Both the position numbers and the translations under genes were made by a program. DNA of 64,000 nucleotides from Rhizobium sp. WYJ-E13 (GTDB taxonomy: Bacteria > Pseudomonadota > Alphaproteobacteria > Rhizobiales > Rhizobiaceae), in contig NZ_CP076854.1 of the NCBI RefSeq assembly GCF_018987265.1, positions 1,178,001 through 1,242,000 on the forward strand, given 5' to 3'. The notes beneath the pieces were generated by a model that saw nothing but the letters and a program-made list of their open reading frames with translations, did not search any database and had not been told where the DNA came from. Numbering within the stretch: the stretch's first letter is position 1; each line of letters starts with the position of its first letter. Below are positions 38,947-46,539 of the stretch, in pieces.

Positions 38947-39335
38947 AGTCTCTCCTCCCAGAGATTGGCCAGATTGCGAATCTGTTCAAATTTGGCGACC
39001 CGCCCTCCTCAAAGCGGCCACTCCGCCCTTACGATCACGGAATTTCCTCCATGAGGCAACTGGCGGTTTACATCTAATTCCAAACAGTATCTGTTCGTTT
39101 TTGAACAGAACCCGTCACAAGCCGCTCTGGCGACAGTCGCGGCGCCTCCTTGACGGGCGGCATTAGACCAAAGACGTAGTATGCAATCAAAACAAACGGA
39201 TTCAACTATCTTATTGAAATTACGAGATAGTGTCAGAAATCCGATTCAGGCGACGAACAAAAAAGAGATTGAACGAAGCCGCTTTCGCGGCATTTGGAGC
39301 GTGGGATTTGCATGATGCGCTTCTGATTTGAAGGA
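38947..39335. other. Regulatory region of the liv-GMC unit and left flank of the mobile block
   Basis: No gene is visible. The part nearest livK has TCTGTTC at 38981 and a palindrome cluster at 39083-39109. The AT-richer part after 39180 precedes the IS91-like unit and includes CTATCT/AGATAG inverted arms; no element end could be fixed. Confidence 0.5.
39083..39109. promoter_or_regulatory. Overlapping palindromes upstream of livK
   Basis: AACAG-TAT-CTGTT (39083-39095) and TCTGTTC-GTTTTT-GAACAGA (39090-39109) share the central CTGTTC. They lie about 140-160 bases before the livK start. A regulator gene for them is not in the neighbourhood. Confidence 0.5.
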
Positions 39336-39374
39336 TTGGGCTGTTTTAGCCCAACCTTTAAACAGGAGATGACG

Positions 39375-40235
39375 ATGACAGAGATAAGCCCGCTACGCCG
39401 GCGCATGATCGATGACATGACGATCCGCAATCTTTCGCCAGCGACGCAACGATCGTATTTGCATGCGGTGACCAAGTTCTCGCGTTATTTCGGGCGATCG
39501 CCAGACCGTCTTGGACTGGAAGACGTGCGCGCGTTTCAGGTGCATCTGGTGTCGTCGGGCCTATCATGGCCGGCCTTGAACCAGACAGTTTGTGCCCTGC
39601 GGTTCTTCTTTGGCGTCACGCTTGGTCATGCCGAGATACCGGAGCGCATTGCCTATGCCCGGACACCGGCCAAGCTGCCGACGATCCTCAGCGGCGACGA
39701 GATCGTGCGGTTTCTGGAAGCGGTTCCAAGCCTGAGGACCCGCACCGCACTGACGACCGCTTATGCGGCGGGGCTGCGCGCCTCGGAAGCTGTCCATCTC
39801 AAAGTCCGCAACATTGATGGCGAACGCGGTATCATCCGCGTCGAGCATGGCAAGGGCGGAAAGGATCGCAACGTCATGCTGTCAGCGCAGTTGCTCGCGA
39901 TCCTGCGGGTCTATTGGCGGCTGGCGAGACCCGAGGTCTGGCTGTTCCCGGGCCGGGACGAGACCAAGCCCATCGACGTCCAGGTTCTGTATTCTGCCTG
40001 CCGTTCGGCGTGTGCCGCGGCCGGTATCGACAAAAGGGTAACGGTGCATACGCTGCGCCACAGCTTTGCCACCCATCTTCTGGAAAGCGGAACCGACATC
40101 CGCATCATCCAGGTTTTGCTCGGCCACAACAATCTGTCTACCACGGCACGCTACACGAAGGTTTCCAATACCCTGATCCGCAGCACGACCAGCCCGCTCG
40201 ACCGGCTGACACTGGAGGTGGTGCCGCCAAGCTGA
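39375..40235 (+). CDS. Tyrosine recombinase/integrase of the IS91-like unit
   Basis: A 286-residue phage-integrase-family recombinase. The N-terminal SAM-like core-binding domain (MTIRNLSPATQRSYLHAVTKFSRYF) precedes the catalytic domain with Arg in AAGLRASEAVHLKV, the HxxR box HTLRHSFATHLLESGTDIRIIQVLLGH and the tyrosine in STTARYTKVS. All catalytic residues look intact. The start at 39375 lies six bases after GGAG; an ATG six bases earlier has no spacing. Directly followed by the IS91-type transposase gene. Confidence 0.88.
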   Translation: MTEISPLRRRMIDDMTIRNLSPATQRSYLHAVTKFSRYFGRSPDRLGLEDVRAFQVHLVSSGLSWPALNQTVCALRFFFGVTLGHAEIPERIAYARTPAKLPTILSGDEIVRFLEAVPSLRTRTALTTAYAAGLRASEAVHLKVRNIDGERGIIRVEHGKGGKDRNVMLSAQLLAILRVYWRLARPEVWLFPGRDETKPIDVQVLYSACRSACAAAGIDKRVTVHTLRHSFATHLLESGTDIRIIQVLLGHNNLSTTARYTKVSNTLIRSTTSPLDRLTLEVVPPS

Positions 40236-40247
40236 GTAAGCTTCGCC

Positions 40248-41423
40248 ATGGCGGCGGGACTGGAGGTGGCGGACATTTTTCGCCGCCACGGGGAAAGATA
40301 TCGTCAAGCCCACGACACCCATCTCGGGCGTGTCGAACGCCGGGTGATGAGCGCCGTCGAGATGTGCCGGACCGCTCGGCTGGGCGGGCATGTCCAGCAA
40401 TGTCAGGACTGCGCGGCGTTGCGCATCGCCTATAATTCCTGTCGCAACCGGCATTGCCCGAAGTGCCAGGGACAGGCGAGCCGTGACTGGCTCGCCGCGC
40501 GGCAGGCCGATCTTCTGCCGGTCGGCTATTTCCATGTCGTGTTCACCTTGCCGCAAGAGATTGCGGCTATCGCTTTCCAGAACAAGGCGGTCGTCTATGC
40601 GATCCTGTTTCGCGCCGTCGCCGAGACGTTGCGCAAGCTTGCTGCCGATCCCAGGCATCTGGGTGCAGAGATCGGCTTCATCGCGGTGCTACACTCCTGG
40701 GGGCAGAACCTCCATTATCACCCGCATATCCATTGCATCGTGCCGGGCGGTGGATTGTCGGCGGACCAGTCCCGCTGGGTGGCTTGCCGGACAAGCTTCT
40801 TCATGCCCGTGCGGGTCCTGTCATGCCTGTTCAGGCGGTTGTTTCTTGAAGAGCTGAAGCAGGCCTACGACCTGGACCAGCTTCAGTTCTTCGGCGACAT
40901 CGCCGGCCTGGCCAGTCCGGCCGCATTCAACCGCATGGTCAAAGAAGCGCGGCGTGTCGGCTGGATCGTCTATGCCAAGCCGCCCTTTGCCGGACCCGAA
41001 CAGGTGCTGGCCTATCTCGGTCGCTATACCCATCGCATCGCCATCTCCAATTCCCGCCTCGTCAGCATCGATGGCGATCGAGTCACATTCCGATGGAAGG
41101 ATTATCGAACGGGCGGCAAGCAAAAGGTAATGACACTCGATGCCCATGAGTTCATCCGCCGTTTCCTGCTTCACACCGTTCCGGACGGCTTTCATCGCAT
41201 TCGTCATTACGGCCTGCTTGCCAATGGCCATCGGCAACTGAAGCTGGACCTGTGCCGAAGCCTGCTCGACGTCCCGCCGCCGGAACACCCGGTCGAAGAA
41301 CCGGACGCAAAGCCACCGCCTTTGCGGCACCGCTGCTCCTGTTGCGGCGGCGCCGTTAAGATCATCGGCGCGTGGACTCCAATGTCGCCGGTCTGCCGAC
41401 CAGCATGGAACGACAGTTCATGA
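40248..41423 (+). CDS. IS91-family HUH transposase
   Basis: A 391-residue rolling-circle transposase. An N-terminal zinc ribbon reads CRTARLGGHVQQCQDC then CRNRHCPKCQ (residues about 39-73). The HUH metal motif is HYHPHIHCIVPGGG near 155-168, and the catalytic tyrosine region is AYLGRYTHRIAISN near 260. The C-terminus contains a further CSCC pair and ends in a divergent tail (GAWTPMSPVCRPAWNDSS), so the extreme end may have been altered when the next element arrived. The catalytic core looks complete. Confidence 0.9.
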   Translation: MAAGLEVADIFRRHGERYRQAHDTHLGRVERRVMSAVEMCRTARLGGHVQQCQDCAALRIAYNSCRNRHCPKCQGQASRDWLAARQADLLPVGYFHVVFTLPQEIAAIAFQNKAVVYAILFRAVAETLRKLAADPRHLGAEIGFIAVLHSWGQNLHYHPHIHCIVPGGGLSADQSRWVACRTSFFMPVRVLSCLFRRLFLEELKQAYDLDQLQFFGDIAGLASPAAFNRMVKEARRVGWIVYAKPPFAGPEQVLAYLGRYTHRIAISNSRLVSIDGDRVTFRWKDYRTGGKQKVMTLDAHEFIRRFLLHTVPDGFHRIRHYGLLANGHRQLKLDLCRSLLDVPPPEHPVEEPDAKPPPLRHRCSCCGGAVKIIGAWTPMSPVCRPAWNDSS

Positions 41424-41536
41424 TCATATCACGGGCGGCATCATTGCTGTCCCGGATCAACGCCCTTGAGACGAAACTGGCTTAATTGAGAAGAGAGGAT
41501 TTTCGGCTCATCGTAGCTCTATCAAAGGAAGCGAAG

Positions 41537-41911
41537 ATGAGACAGAAAACCGGGCCGCAGACATCGTCGGCCGAGAGGACGATCAAGGACATCCGCCGCG
41601 CCACGCGCAAGCATCATTCAGCCGAGGACAAAATCCGCGTCGTGCTGGAGGGCCTGCGCGGTGAAGACAGCATTGCCGCGATATGCCGCCGTGAAGGGAT
41701 CGCCGAAAGCCTCTATTATAGCTGGTCAAAGGAATTCCTCGAAGCGGGCAAGAAGCGGCTCGCAGGGGACACCACCCGTGCGGCGACCAGTGACGAGGTG
41801 AAGGCGCTGCGTAAGGAGAGCCGCGACCTGAAAGAGGCGCTGGCTGACCTCACCCTGGAGAACCGCCTGCTCAAAAAAAGCATGATCGCGGATGGGGGCG
41901 ACGAAGAATGA
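41537..41911 (+). CDS. IS3-family transposase OrfA
   Basis: A 124-residue protein with a helix-turn-helix (SAEDKIRVVLEGLRGEDSIAAICRREGIAESLYYSWSKEFLEAG) followed by a leucine-zipper segment VKALRKESRDLKEALADLTLENRLLKK, as in IS3 OrfA. AAAGGAAGCGAAG precedes the ATG. A run of seven A at 41873-41879 is placed where OrfA could slip -1 into the orfB frame, which is open through that point; the orfB ATG also overlaps the orfA stop, so either frameshifting or reinitiation could make the functional enzyme. Confidence 0.88.
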   Translation: MRQKTGPQTSSAERTIKDIRRATRKHHSAEDKIRVVLEGLRGEDSIAAICRREGIAESLYYSWSKEFLEAGKKRLAGDTTRAATSDEVKALRKESRDLKEALADLTLENRLLKKSMIADGGDEE

Positions 41912-42888
41912 GATATCCCGCCTCCGAGAAACTGGAAATCATCCGGCTGGTCGAGCAGTCGCATCTGTCGGTCAGTCAGACACTCGACAAGCTCGGCATT
42001 CCAAGACCGACCTTTTATCGCTGGTATGATCGTTTCCTGACCCACGGCGTCGAGGGGCTGGAAGACCGGACATCCGCGCCATCACGGGTCTGGAACCGCA
42101 TCCCCGAGGACATCCGCGACCGTATTATCACCATGTCGCTGGATCATGCCGATCTGTCGCCGCGCGAGCTGGCGGTAAAGTTCACCGACAAGGAAAGCTA
42201 TTTCGTATCAGAGGCTTCTGTCTACCGCCTGCTCAAGGCCCATGACCTGATCACGTCGCCAGCCTATATCGTCATCAAGGCCCATGACGCGTTCAAGGAC
42301 AAGACCACACGGCCGAATGAGATGTGGCAAACCGACTTCACCTATCTGAAGGTCATCGGCTGGGGATGGTTCTATCTCTCGACTATCCTCGACGATTACT
42401 CCCGCTACATCGTCGCCTGGAAACTGTGCACCAGCATGAAGGTCGATGACGTCACCGATACGCTCGACCTGGCACTGGCCGCTTCGGGCTGCGACAAGGT
42501 CAAGGTCGAACACCGGCCGCGCCTGCTGTCCGACAATGGCCCCTGTTACGTCGCTTCCGATCTCGGCGAATGGCTGGAGAAGTACAAGATCGACCAGGTC
42601 CATGGCGCTCCCGGCCATCCGCAAACGCAGGGCAAGATCGAACGCTGGCACCAGACGCTGAAGAACCGCATTCTCTTGGAAAACTACTTCTTCCAGGAGG
42701 ACCTCGAAGCCCAGATCGCGGCCTTGGTCGAGCATTACAATCATCGCCGATATCACGAGAGCCTCGACAACCTCACCCCCGCCGACGTCTACTTCGGGCG
42801 AGGCCAGGCCATACTGCTCGAACGCGAAAGGATTAAACGAGACACAATCAGACAGCGCCGCTTGAACCACCAAGCCAAAGCGGCTTAA
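41908..42888 (+). CDS. IS3-family transposase OrfB (DDE integrase)
   Basis: A 326-residue rve-type integrase. The DDE residues fall in MWQTDFTYLKVIGWGWFYL, RLLSDNGPCYVASDLGEW and HPQTQGKIERWHQTLKNRI, and the C-terminal HYNHRRYHESLDNLTPADVYFGR is typical. An N-terminal helix-turn-helix (LSVSQTLDKLGIPRPTFYRWYDRFL) is present. Full length with no interruption, so the element is probably active or recently active. Confidence 0.92.
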   Translation: MRYPASEKLEIIRLVEQSHLSVSQTLDKLGIPRPTFYRWYDRFLTHGVEGLEDRTSAPSRVWNRIPEDIRDRIITMSLDHADLSPRELAVKFTDKESYFVSEASVYRLLKAHDLITSPAYIVIKAHDAFKDKTTRPNEMWQTDFTYLKVIGWGWFYLSTILDDYSRYIVAWKLCTSMKVDDVTDTLDLALAASGCDKVKVEHRPRLLSDNGPCYVASDLGEWLEKYKIDQVHGAPGHPQTQGKIERWHQTLKNRILLENYFFQEDLEAQIAALVEHYNHRRYHESLDNLTPADVYFGRGQAILLERERIKRDTIRQRRLNHQAKAA

Positions 42889-42984
42889 ATCGACCCGCAA
42901 ACCGAGCCGGAAACCCCTGTCTTCCAAAGCCCAAAAAGTCTCAAATCATTCGACGACGGACAGAAATCACAGCACACCCCAACG

Positions 42985-43060
42985 GCTTGCGGTAATCGCG
43001 ACGTGCCTGTTGCCATGAGGCGTGTTCCACAGGGATGGGAGTGTCTTGCATGCCGCGAGC
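42985..43060 (-). pseudogene. Diverged fragment of the 43195 gene family
   Basis: Bases 43018-43043 match 43416-43441 inside the intact gene at 24 of 26 positions, in the same orientation, and similarity continues weakly to the left (ACGTGCCTGTTGCCATG against ACGTGTCCATTGTCATC). On the minus strand it still reads TPIPVEHA, the core of the intact protein, and then diverges after a small deletion. It lies about 60 bases beyond the IS3 right end. Confidence 0.6.
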
Positions 43061-43194
43061 GGCGCAGTCCGGACAGGATTGTCGCCACCGATTACCAGCT
43101 CAGTGCGAATACCCAAGAGCAGTCTCGATCAGGAAGGGCAAGACCCCACGATAGAGTGCGACTATGGTGTCAAAGTCGATGAAGACACTCCCGA

Positions 43195-43701
43195 TCAGGC
43201 CGATGACTTCAAGTTGCCTCGCACGCCTCGCCCAAATTGCTGCTCCGACCGCGCGTACTGGCGCATTAGTCTATGATCTAGCACCCCGCACTCACCGCCA
43301 GACTGTTTCATCATCGTGGCAACGAAATCCTTTTCGAAGGGCACGCCGTAGTAGAGGTGCCCACGGTTCTCGTCCCAGGTAGGGTCGATGACGTGTCCAT
43401 TGTCATCAACGAGCCAGGCGTGCTCCACAGGGATGGGAATGCCCGGATCGAGCGCGAATCCTTCCACATACGTCACGTCATCCCGGACAAGAGCAAACGC
43501 GGTAGCGTTGAGGAAGCATTGCTTCGCCTGGCCCGAGAGCAGCCAACGGGGACGGTTTGCTATCGAAGTGTACAGGCGCCCGAATGAACTCAACGCGGTG
43601 GCCGGACCGAATACATGCTCCCAACGAGCCAGCCTGCGCACATGCTCGATTAATAGCATCTCTAGGCTGCCCTCTGCGGTGGCCGTTTGCTGGACGATCA
43701 T
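43195..43701 (-). CDS. Conserved hypothetical protein with Cys/His/Asp motif
   Basis: A 168-residue soluble protein. The central part reads QAKQCFLNATAFAL, then YVEGFALDPGIPIPVEHAWLVDDNGHVIDPTWDEN, then YYGVPF. The order Cys, His-Ala-Trp, Asp-Pro-Thr-Trp is that of transglutaminase-like or papain-like folds, so a hydrolase or acyl-transfer role is conceivable; I cannot assign a family with certainty. The start at 43701 has a textbook AAAGGAGGTCCCG site, and a longer upstream frame is rejected. A diverged fragment of a second copy lies 130 bases downstream, next to the IS3 element. Confidence 0.65.
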   Translation of the reverse strand: MIVQQTATAEGSLEMLLIEHVRRLARWEHVFGPATALSSFGRLYTSIANRPRWLLSGQAKQCFLNATAFALVRDDVTYVEGFALDPGIPIPVEHAWLVDDNGHVIDPTWDENRGHLYYGVPFEKDFVATMMKQSGGECGVLDHRLMRQYARSEQQFGRGVRGNLKSSA

Positions 43702-44129
43702 CGGGACCTCCTTTGTCCTTATGAAAGGCTGGAGACACTTTTTGCCTGTGTCAATCGCGGAGGCCCTCGGACGGCTCAGCAATTCACTTGTCACATACTT
43801 CCGGCGGTCATCCTGATTTCATGTGAATCGGCGCCGAAGGCTGCCCCCTCGTGACGTGAGCCATTTGATCTACATGCAGAAAATGGAAATTGGATGGGGT
43901 CACGCCGATGATGACCCACCCACGCTATAAATTTGTCAGCAAACTCATGTACTTAATGGGCAATCGGTTCAGGGGTCGCGTCGATGCTGATTCACAGCTT
44001 CACACACTGAAATAAACCGACCGGGAGCAGATATGGAGGCTAAGAAGGCATTCCGCCCGCAATAGCCGCCATCTAACGTCAAAGCCCGCAGGATAGTGCT
44101 CTGCGCCCTCAAGGCTGGGCGCACGGTGG
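43702..44129. other. Intergenic region, no gene seen
   Basis: About 430 bases between the 43195 gene and the DJ-1-like gene. No frame with a ribosome site, no clear palindrome or hairpin terminator was found. Confidence 0.4.
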
Positions 44130-44828
44130 TCACGCTGCGGTCGATGCATGGCCACTGGTCAGCAGCTTTACCAGATGCTGAGCGCCTGCTGTGGAGGATG
44201 CTGGATTCTGCCCCGTGATCAGATGACCGTCGGTAATGGCGAAGCTCTCCCAGTTTCCTCTCTTTTCGTAGAGGCCGCCGAGCCGTTTGAGTTCGTCCTC
44301 CACGAGGAAGGGAACGACGTTGGTGAGCTGAACTTCTTCCTCCTCTGTATTAGTGAAGCCCGTCACACGCTTGCCCTTCACGATAGGAGCGCCTTTGTAG
44401 GCCACCCGATGCAAAACCCCGGGTGCATGACATACCGCAGCAACAGGCTTTCCGGCATTGTAGAAGTTCTCGATCAGCTTGATGGAATCCTGATCCTCTG
44501 CCAGATCCCACATCGGGCCGTGGCCGCCCGGATAGAATATGGCGTCGAAGTCCTCCGACCGCATGTCCTTTAGCAGCTTTGTGTGGGCGAAAGCCTTTTG
44601 CGCATCGGGATTCTTCTTGAAGCGGGCCATCGCAGGTGTCTGGTTCCCAGGGAGATCGCTCTTTGGATCGACAGGTGGCTGTCCTCCTTTGGGTGACGCA
44701 AGAGTAATGTCGATGCCGGCGTCACGGAACACGTAGTAAGGAGCCGCGCCCTCCTCGAGCCAGAAGCCGGTCTTGCGCCCCGTATTGCCGAGGGTGTCAT
44801 GAGAGGTGAAAACCATTAGTATCTTCAT
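44130..44828 (-). CDS. DJ-1/PfpI family protein, Hsp31-like glyoxalase III type
   Basis: A 232-residue class I glutamine-amidotransferase-like protein. The nucleophile elbow Cys is in PVAAVCHAPGVL, the catalytic Glu in GFWLEEGAAPYYVF, and DAIFYPGGHGPMWDL is the oxyanion region. Related proteins convert methylglyoxal to lactate or act as chaperones and deglycases. AAGGAGATACTCCG precedes the start. The operator/promoter module of the island (site a) lies 88 bases upstream. A fragment of a second copy, about 85 per cent identical over 82 bases, lies at 56323-56404. Confidence 0.88.
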   Translation of the reverse strand: MKILMVFTSHDTLGNTGRKTGFWLEEGAAPYYVFRDAGIDITLASPKGGQPPVDPKSDLPGNQTPAMARFKKNPDAQKAFAHTKLLKDMRSEDFDAIFYPGGHGPMWDLAEDQDSIKLIENFYNAGKPVAAVCHAPGVLHRVAYKGAPIVKGKRVTGFTNTEEEEVQLTNVVPFLVEDELKRLGGLYEKRGNWESFAITDGHLITGQNPASSTAGAQHLVKLLTSGHASTAA

Positions 44829-44915
44829 CGGAGTATCTCCTTCCAGGTTATGCAGCCGAAAGAGACCGCGGCGGGGACTATGCTCTCGATGGTTGGATGG
44901 CGCAGTTGGACGTTA

Positions 44916-44938
44916 GTATCGGCGATACCAAAGTATCG
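44916..44938 (-). promoter_or_regulatory. Island operator site a (DJ-1-like gene)
   Basis: The perfect palindrome GTATCG-G-CGATAC (44916-44928) is followed by CAAAGTATCG. Its near edge is 88 bases before the DJ-1 start. The same core, in the same orientation to a minus-strand gene and at nearly the same distance, occurs at sites c, d and f. Confidence 0.75.
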
Positions 44939-45144
44939 AAGTGCAGCTCACTGCCAGAGATGATTACGATCCGAAAGGTGAGGATCCGAGTTCGGAAACT
45001 TCCGATAGGCAACCGACGCTTGGCGTACTGAAGCTGACAGATCCAATCTTCGCTTTGATGACAGCCGGCTTCGAATTCGTCCATTGGACCAAGGCGTCTC
45101 TATGGCGGCCGCCATCGGCTGCTGCCCGGAGCCACGCTTTGGGC

Positions 45145-45162
45145 AATACCATAGTATGATGT
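45145..45162. promoter_or_regulatory. Island operator site b (partial)
   Basis: AATACCATAGTATGATGT resembles the second half of the composite element (GATACCATTGTACAATGG at 61653). It is 150 bases before the MFS gene start and 317 before the DJ-1 start. Partial match only. Confidence 0.4.
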
Positions 45163-45311
45163 GCTTGGTGCCAGTTTGCGGTAAGCTCACCTTCACACGG
45201 TCGGGGCATCGGGCAAGATCAAGGACGTGATGCATCAGTGCCGGGGGCGTTTTGGTATAGATCGACAACGTCCGTCGGTTCGGACGTGACTGACCAGAGT
45301 TTGACGGGAAA

Positions 45312-46508
45312 ATGAACGGGGGCAGTTTGAAGTGTCATCGGTCTCTCCGCTGGGTGGTCGCATACGGATTGTTCGGCGTGCCGCGTTCCGGGGCGTCGAT
45401 AGCCTTTGCTATCGCTGCTATTTCGATCACTGGTAGCGCAGCGGGCGGGACTACAGCGCTCGCTGCTATGACCGCTGCGCAACTGGCAGGAGCTATACCC
45501 GTTGCCCGACTGGGACGCGGATCAAACTCGATCGCGTATTTCAAGATCCTCATTGTCATTAGGACCGTGGCGCTATTTTGCTGCGCCGTAGCGTGCAGCG
45601 CTAGGGCGCCATACTCAGTTTTCATTGCTGCGGCAGTTGCGTCCGGGCTGGTGCAAGGAGCAGCCTTCGGCCATTTGCGCAACGCAGCGAACTATCTGGT
45701 CTTACCGACGCAAATGACCAGATTCCTTGCATTCGGAGCCTTCGCAACCGAACTCACTTTTCTAGTCACGCCGATTTTGGCGGCGGCGTTGGGGACCGTC
45801 TCCGCATCATTGGCGATAGCTGCTATCGCAGCTCTGGGTGCGCTTCCTGCCCTCATCTTGCCGTCAGCACCGACCGCCGACGCGAGGGTCGAGGAGGCGG
45901 AGAAGAGAAGAGCGATATCTCCAGATGTCCTTATTTGGTTAGCGTGCGCTTGCGCCAGTTCTGCCGCAATCAGTGCGATCGAGGTTGGCGCGGTATCGCT
46001 TGCTATGGGATTTGGGTTCCAAGCGGGATATGGAGCAGTATTCACTGGAACCTTGTGTGCGGCTTCCCTGATTGGCGCCATTGGAAATAGCTTCCTTAAC
46101 CGAGCTTTTTCGAGGCACCAGGTCGCCGGAATGCTGGCGGCAATCCTCATTGGGATCGCGCTCGTACTTCAAAATTCCTTTGGATTGTCGATCATCGGCT
46201 GCGCGTTGGTGGGACTATTTGCCCCGTCACTCGGTATTCACTACTCTTTGCAGATCAATAGATTGGCAAGGCCCGAAATGAGGGCCGAAACGTTCTCGGT
46301 GCTGAAGATATCCACCTCGGTTGGGACGATATTGGCGTCATCGATGCTTGGTTGGACATCTGTCTCTTTAACGCTGAGCGCAGCGATATGGTTGCTCCTT
46401 TTTTGTGCTGGGAATGATTTCAGTGCAGGATTTGATCGTCGGGCCGCGCATGTCCGCGGCGCGCACGCAGAGCGTACCAGATTAGCCAAAGCGCCAAATG
46501 CCCGGTGA
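45312..46508 (+). CDS. Major facilitator superfamily transporter
   Basis: A 398-residue integral membrane protein with about twelve hydrophobic segments and short loops, e.g. GVPRSGASIAFAIAAISITGSAAG, IAAAVASGLVQGAAFGHLRN and a central cytoplasmic loop PTADARVEEAEKRRAI. The layout suits an MFS efflux permease of the drug/metabolite kind, with no specific substrate signature. GACGGGAAA precedes the ATG. The multi-PAS histidine kinase gene starts 31 bases downstream on the same strand, so the two are probably co-transcribed; a kinase-transporter pair also exists in opposite arrangement at 49119-55909. Confidence 0.75.
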   Translation: MNGGSLKCHRSLRWVVAYGLFGVPRSGASIAFAIAAISITGSAAGGTTALAAMTAAQLAGAIPVARLGRGSNSIAYFKILIVIRTVALFCCAVACSARAPYSVFIAAAVASGLVQGAAFGHLRNAANYLVLPTQMTRFLAFGAFATELTFLVTPILAAALGTVSASLAIAAIAALGALPALILPSAPTADARVEEAEKRRAISPDVLIWLACACASSAAISAIEVGAVSLAMGFGFQAGYGAVFTGTLCAASLIGAIGNSFLNRAFSRHQVAGMLAAILIGIALVLQNSFGLSIIGCALVGLFAPSLGIHYSLQINRLARPEMRAETFSVLKISTSVGTILASSMLGWTSVSLTLSAAIWLLLFCAGNDFSAGFDRRAAHVRGAHAERTRLAKAPNAR

Positions 46509-46539
46509 GAGCGGGCAAGGAAGGTAACGGGACGTCAGG

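Larger units (their letters stand above)
39336..41423 (+). mobile_element. IS91-like unit with tyrosine recombinase and HUH transposase (ends not defined)
   Basis: Two genes in tandem, 12 bases apart, form the two-gene version of IS91-type elements seen in alphaproteobacteria. A hairpin TTGGGCT-(5)-AGCCCAA (39336-39354) stands just in front. IS91 elements transpose by rolling circle, lack terminal inverted repeats and make no target duplication, so the true ends cannot be read from sequence alone; the right end must lie at or before the IS3 element at 41487. Confidence 0.75.
41487..42926 (+). mobile_element. IS3-family insertion sequence, about 1.44 kb
   Basis: Two overlapping transposase genes are bounded by imperfect terminal inverted repeats: TGAGAAGAGAGGATTTTC followed by GGCTC at the left end and, read inward from the right, TGGAAGACAGGGGTTTCC followed by GGCTC, agreeing at about 17-18 of 23 positions if one gap is allowed. 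Both begin with TG, as IS3 ends do. The three bases on each side (AAT and AAG) do not match, so no target duplication is visible. Confidence 0.75.
44829..45311. other. Divergent intergenic region between the DJ-1-like and MFS genes
   Basis: About 480 bases without a gene. It contains island sites a and b, and on the minus strand the CATAGTC -10 candidate of the DJ-1 gene at 44882-44876. Confidence 0.6.

Noticed and set aside
41406..41485. Short frame MERQFMIISRAASLLSRINA ending at the IS3 border
   Set aside because: Only 26 codons, no ribosome site; noted as possible relic sequence between the two elements.
41484..42929. Target-site duplication for the IS3 element
   Set aside because: The flanking trinucleotides AAT and AAG differ; shifting the ends by one base gives TAA and AGC, which also differ.
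43060..43265. Alternative minus-strand frame reading LEVIGLIGSVFIDFDTIVAL before a stop
   Set aside because: It looks protein-like but has no start of its own and overlaps the end of the 43195 gene; may be decayed sequence.
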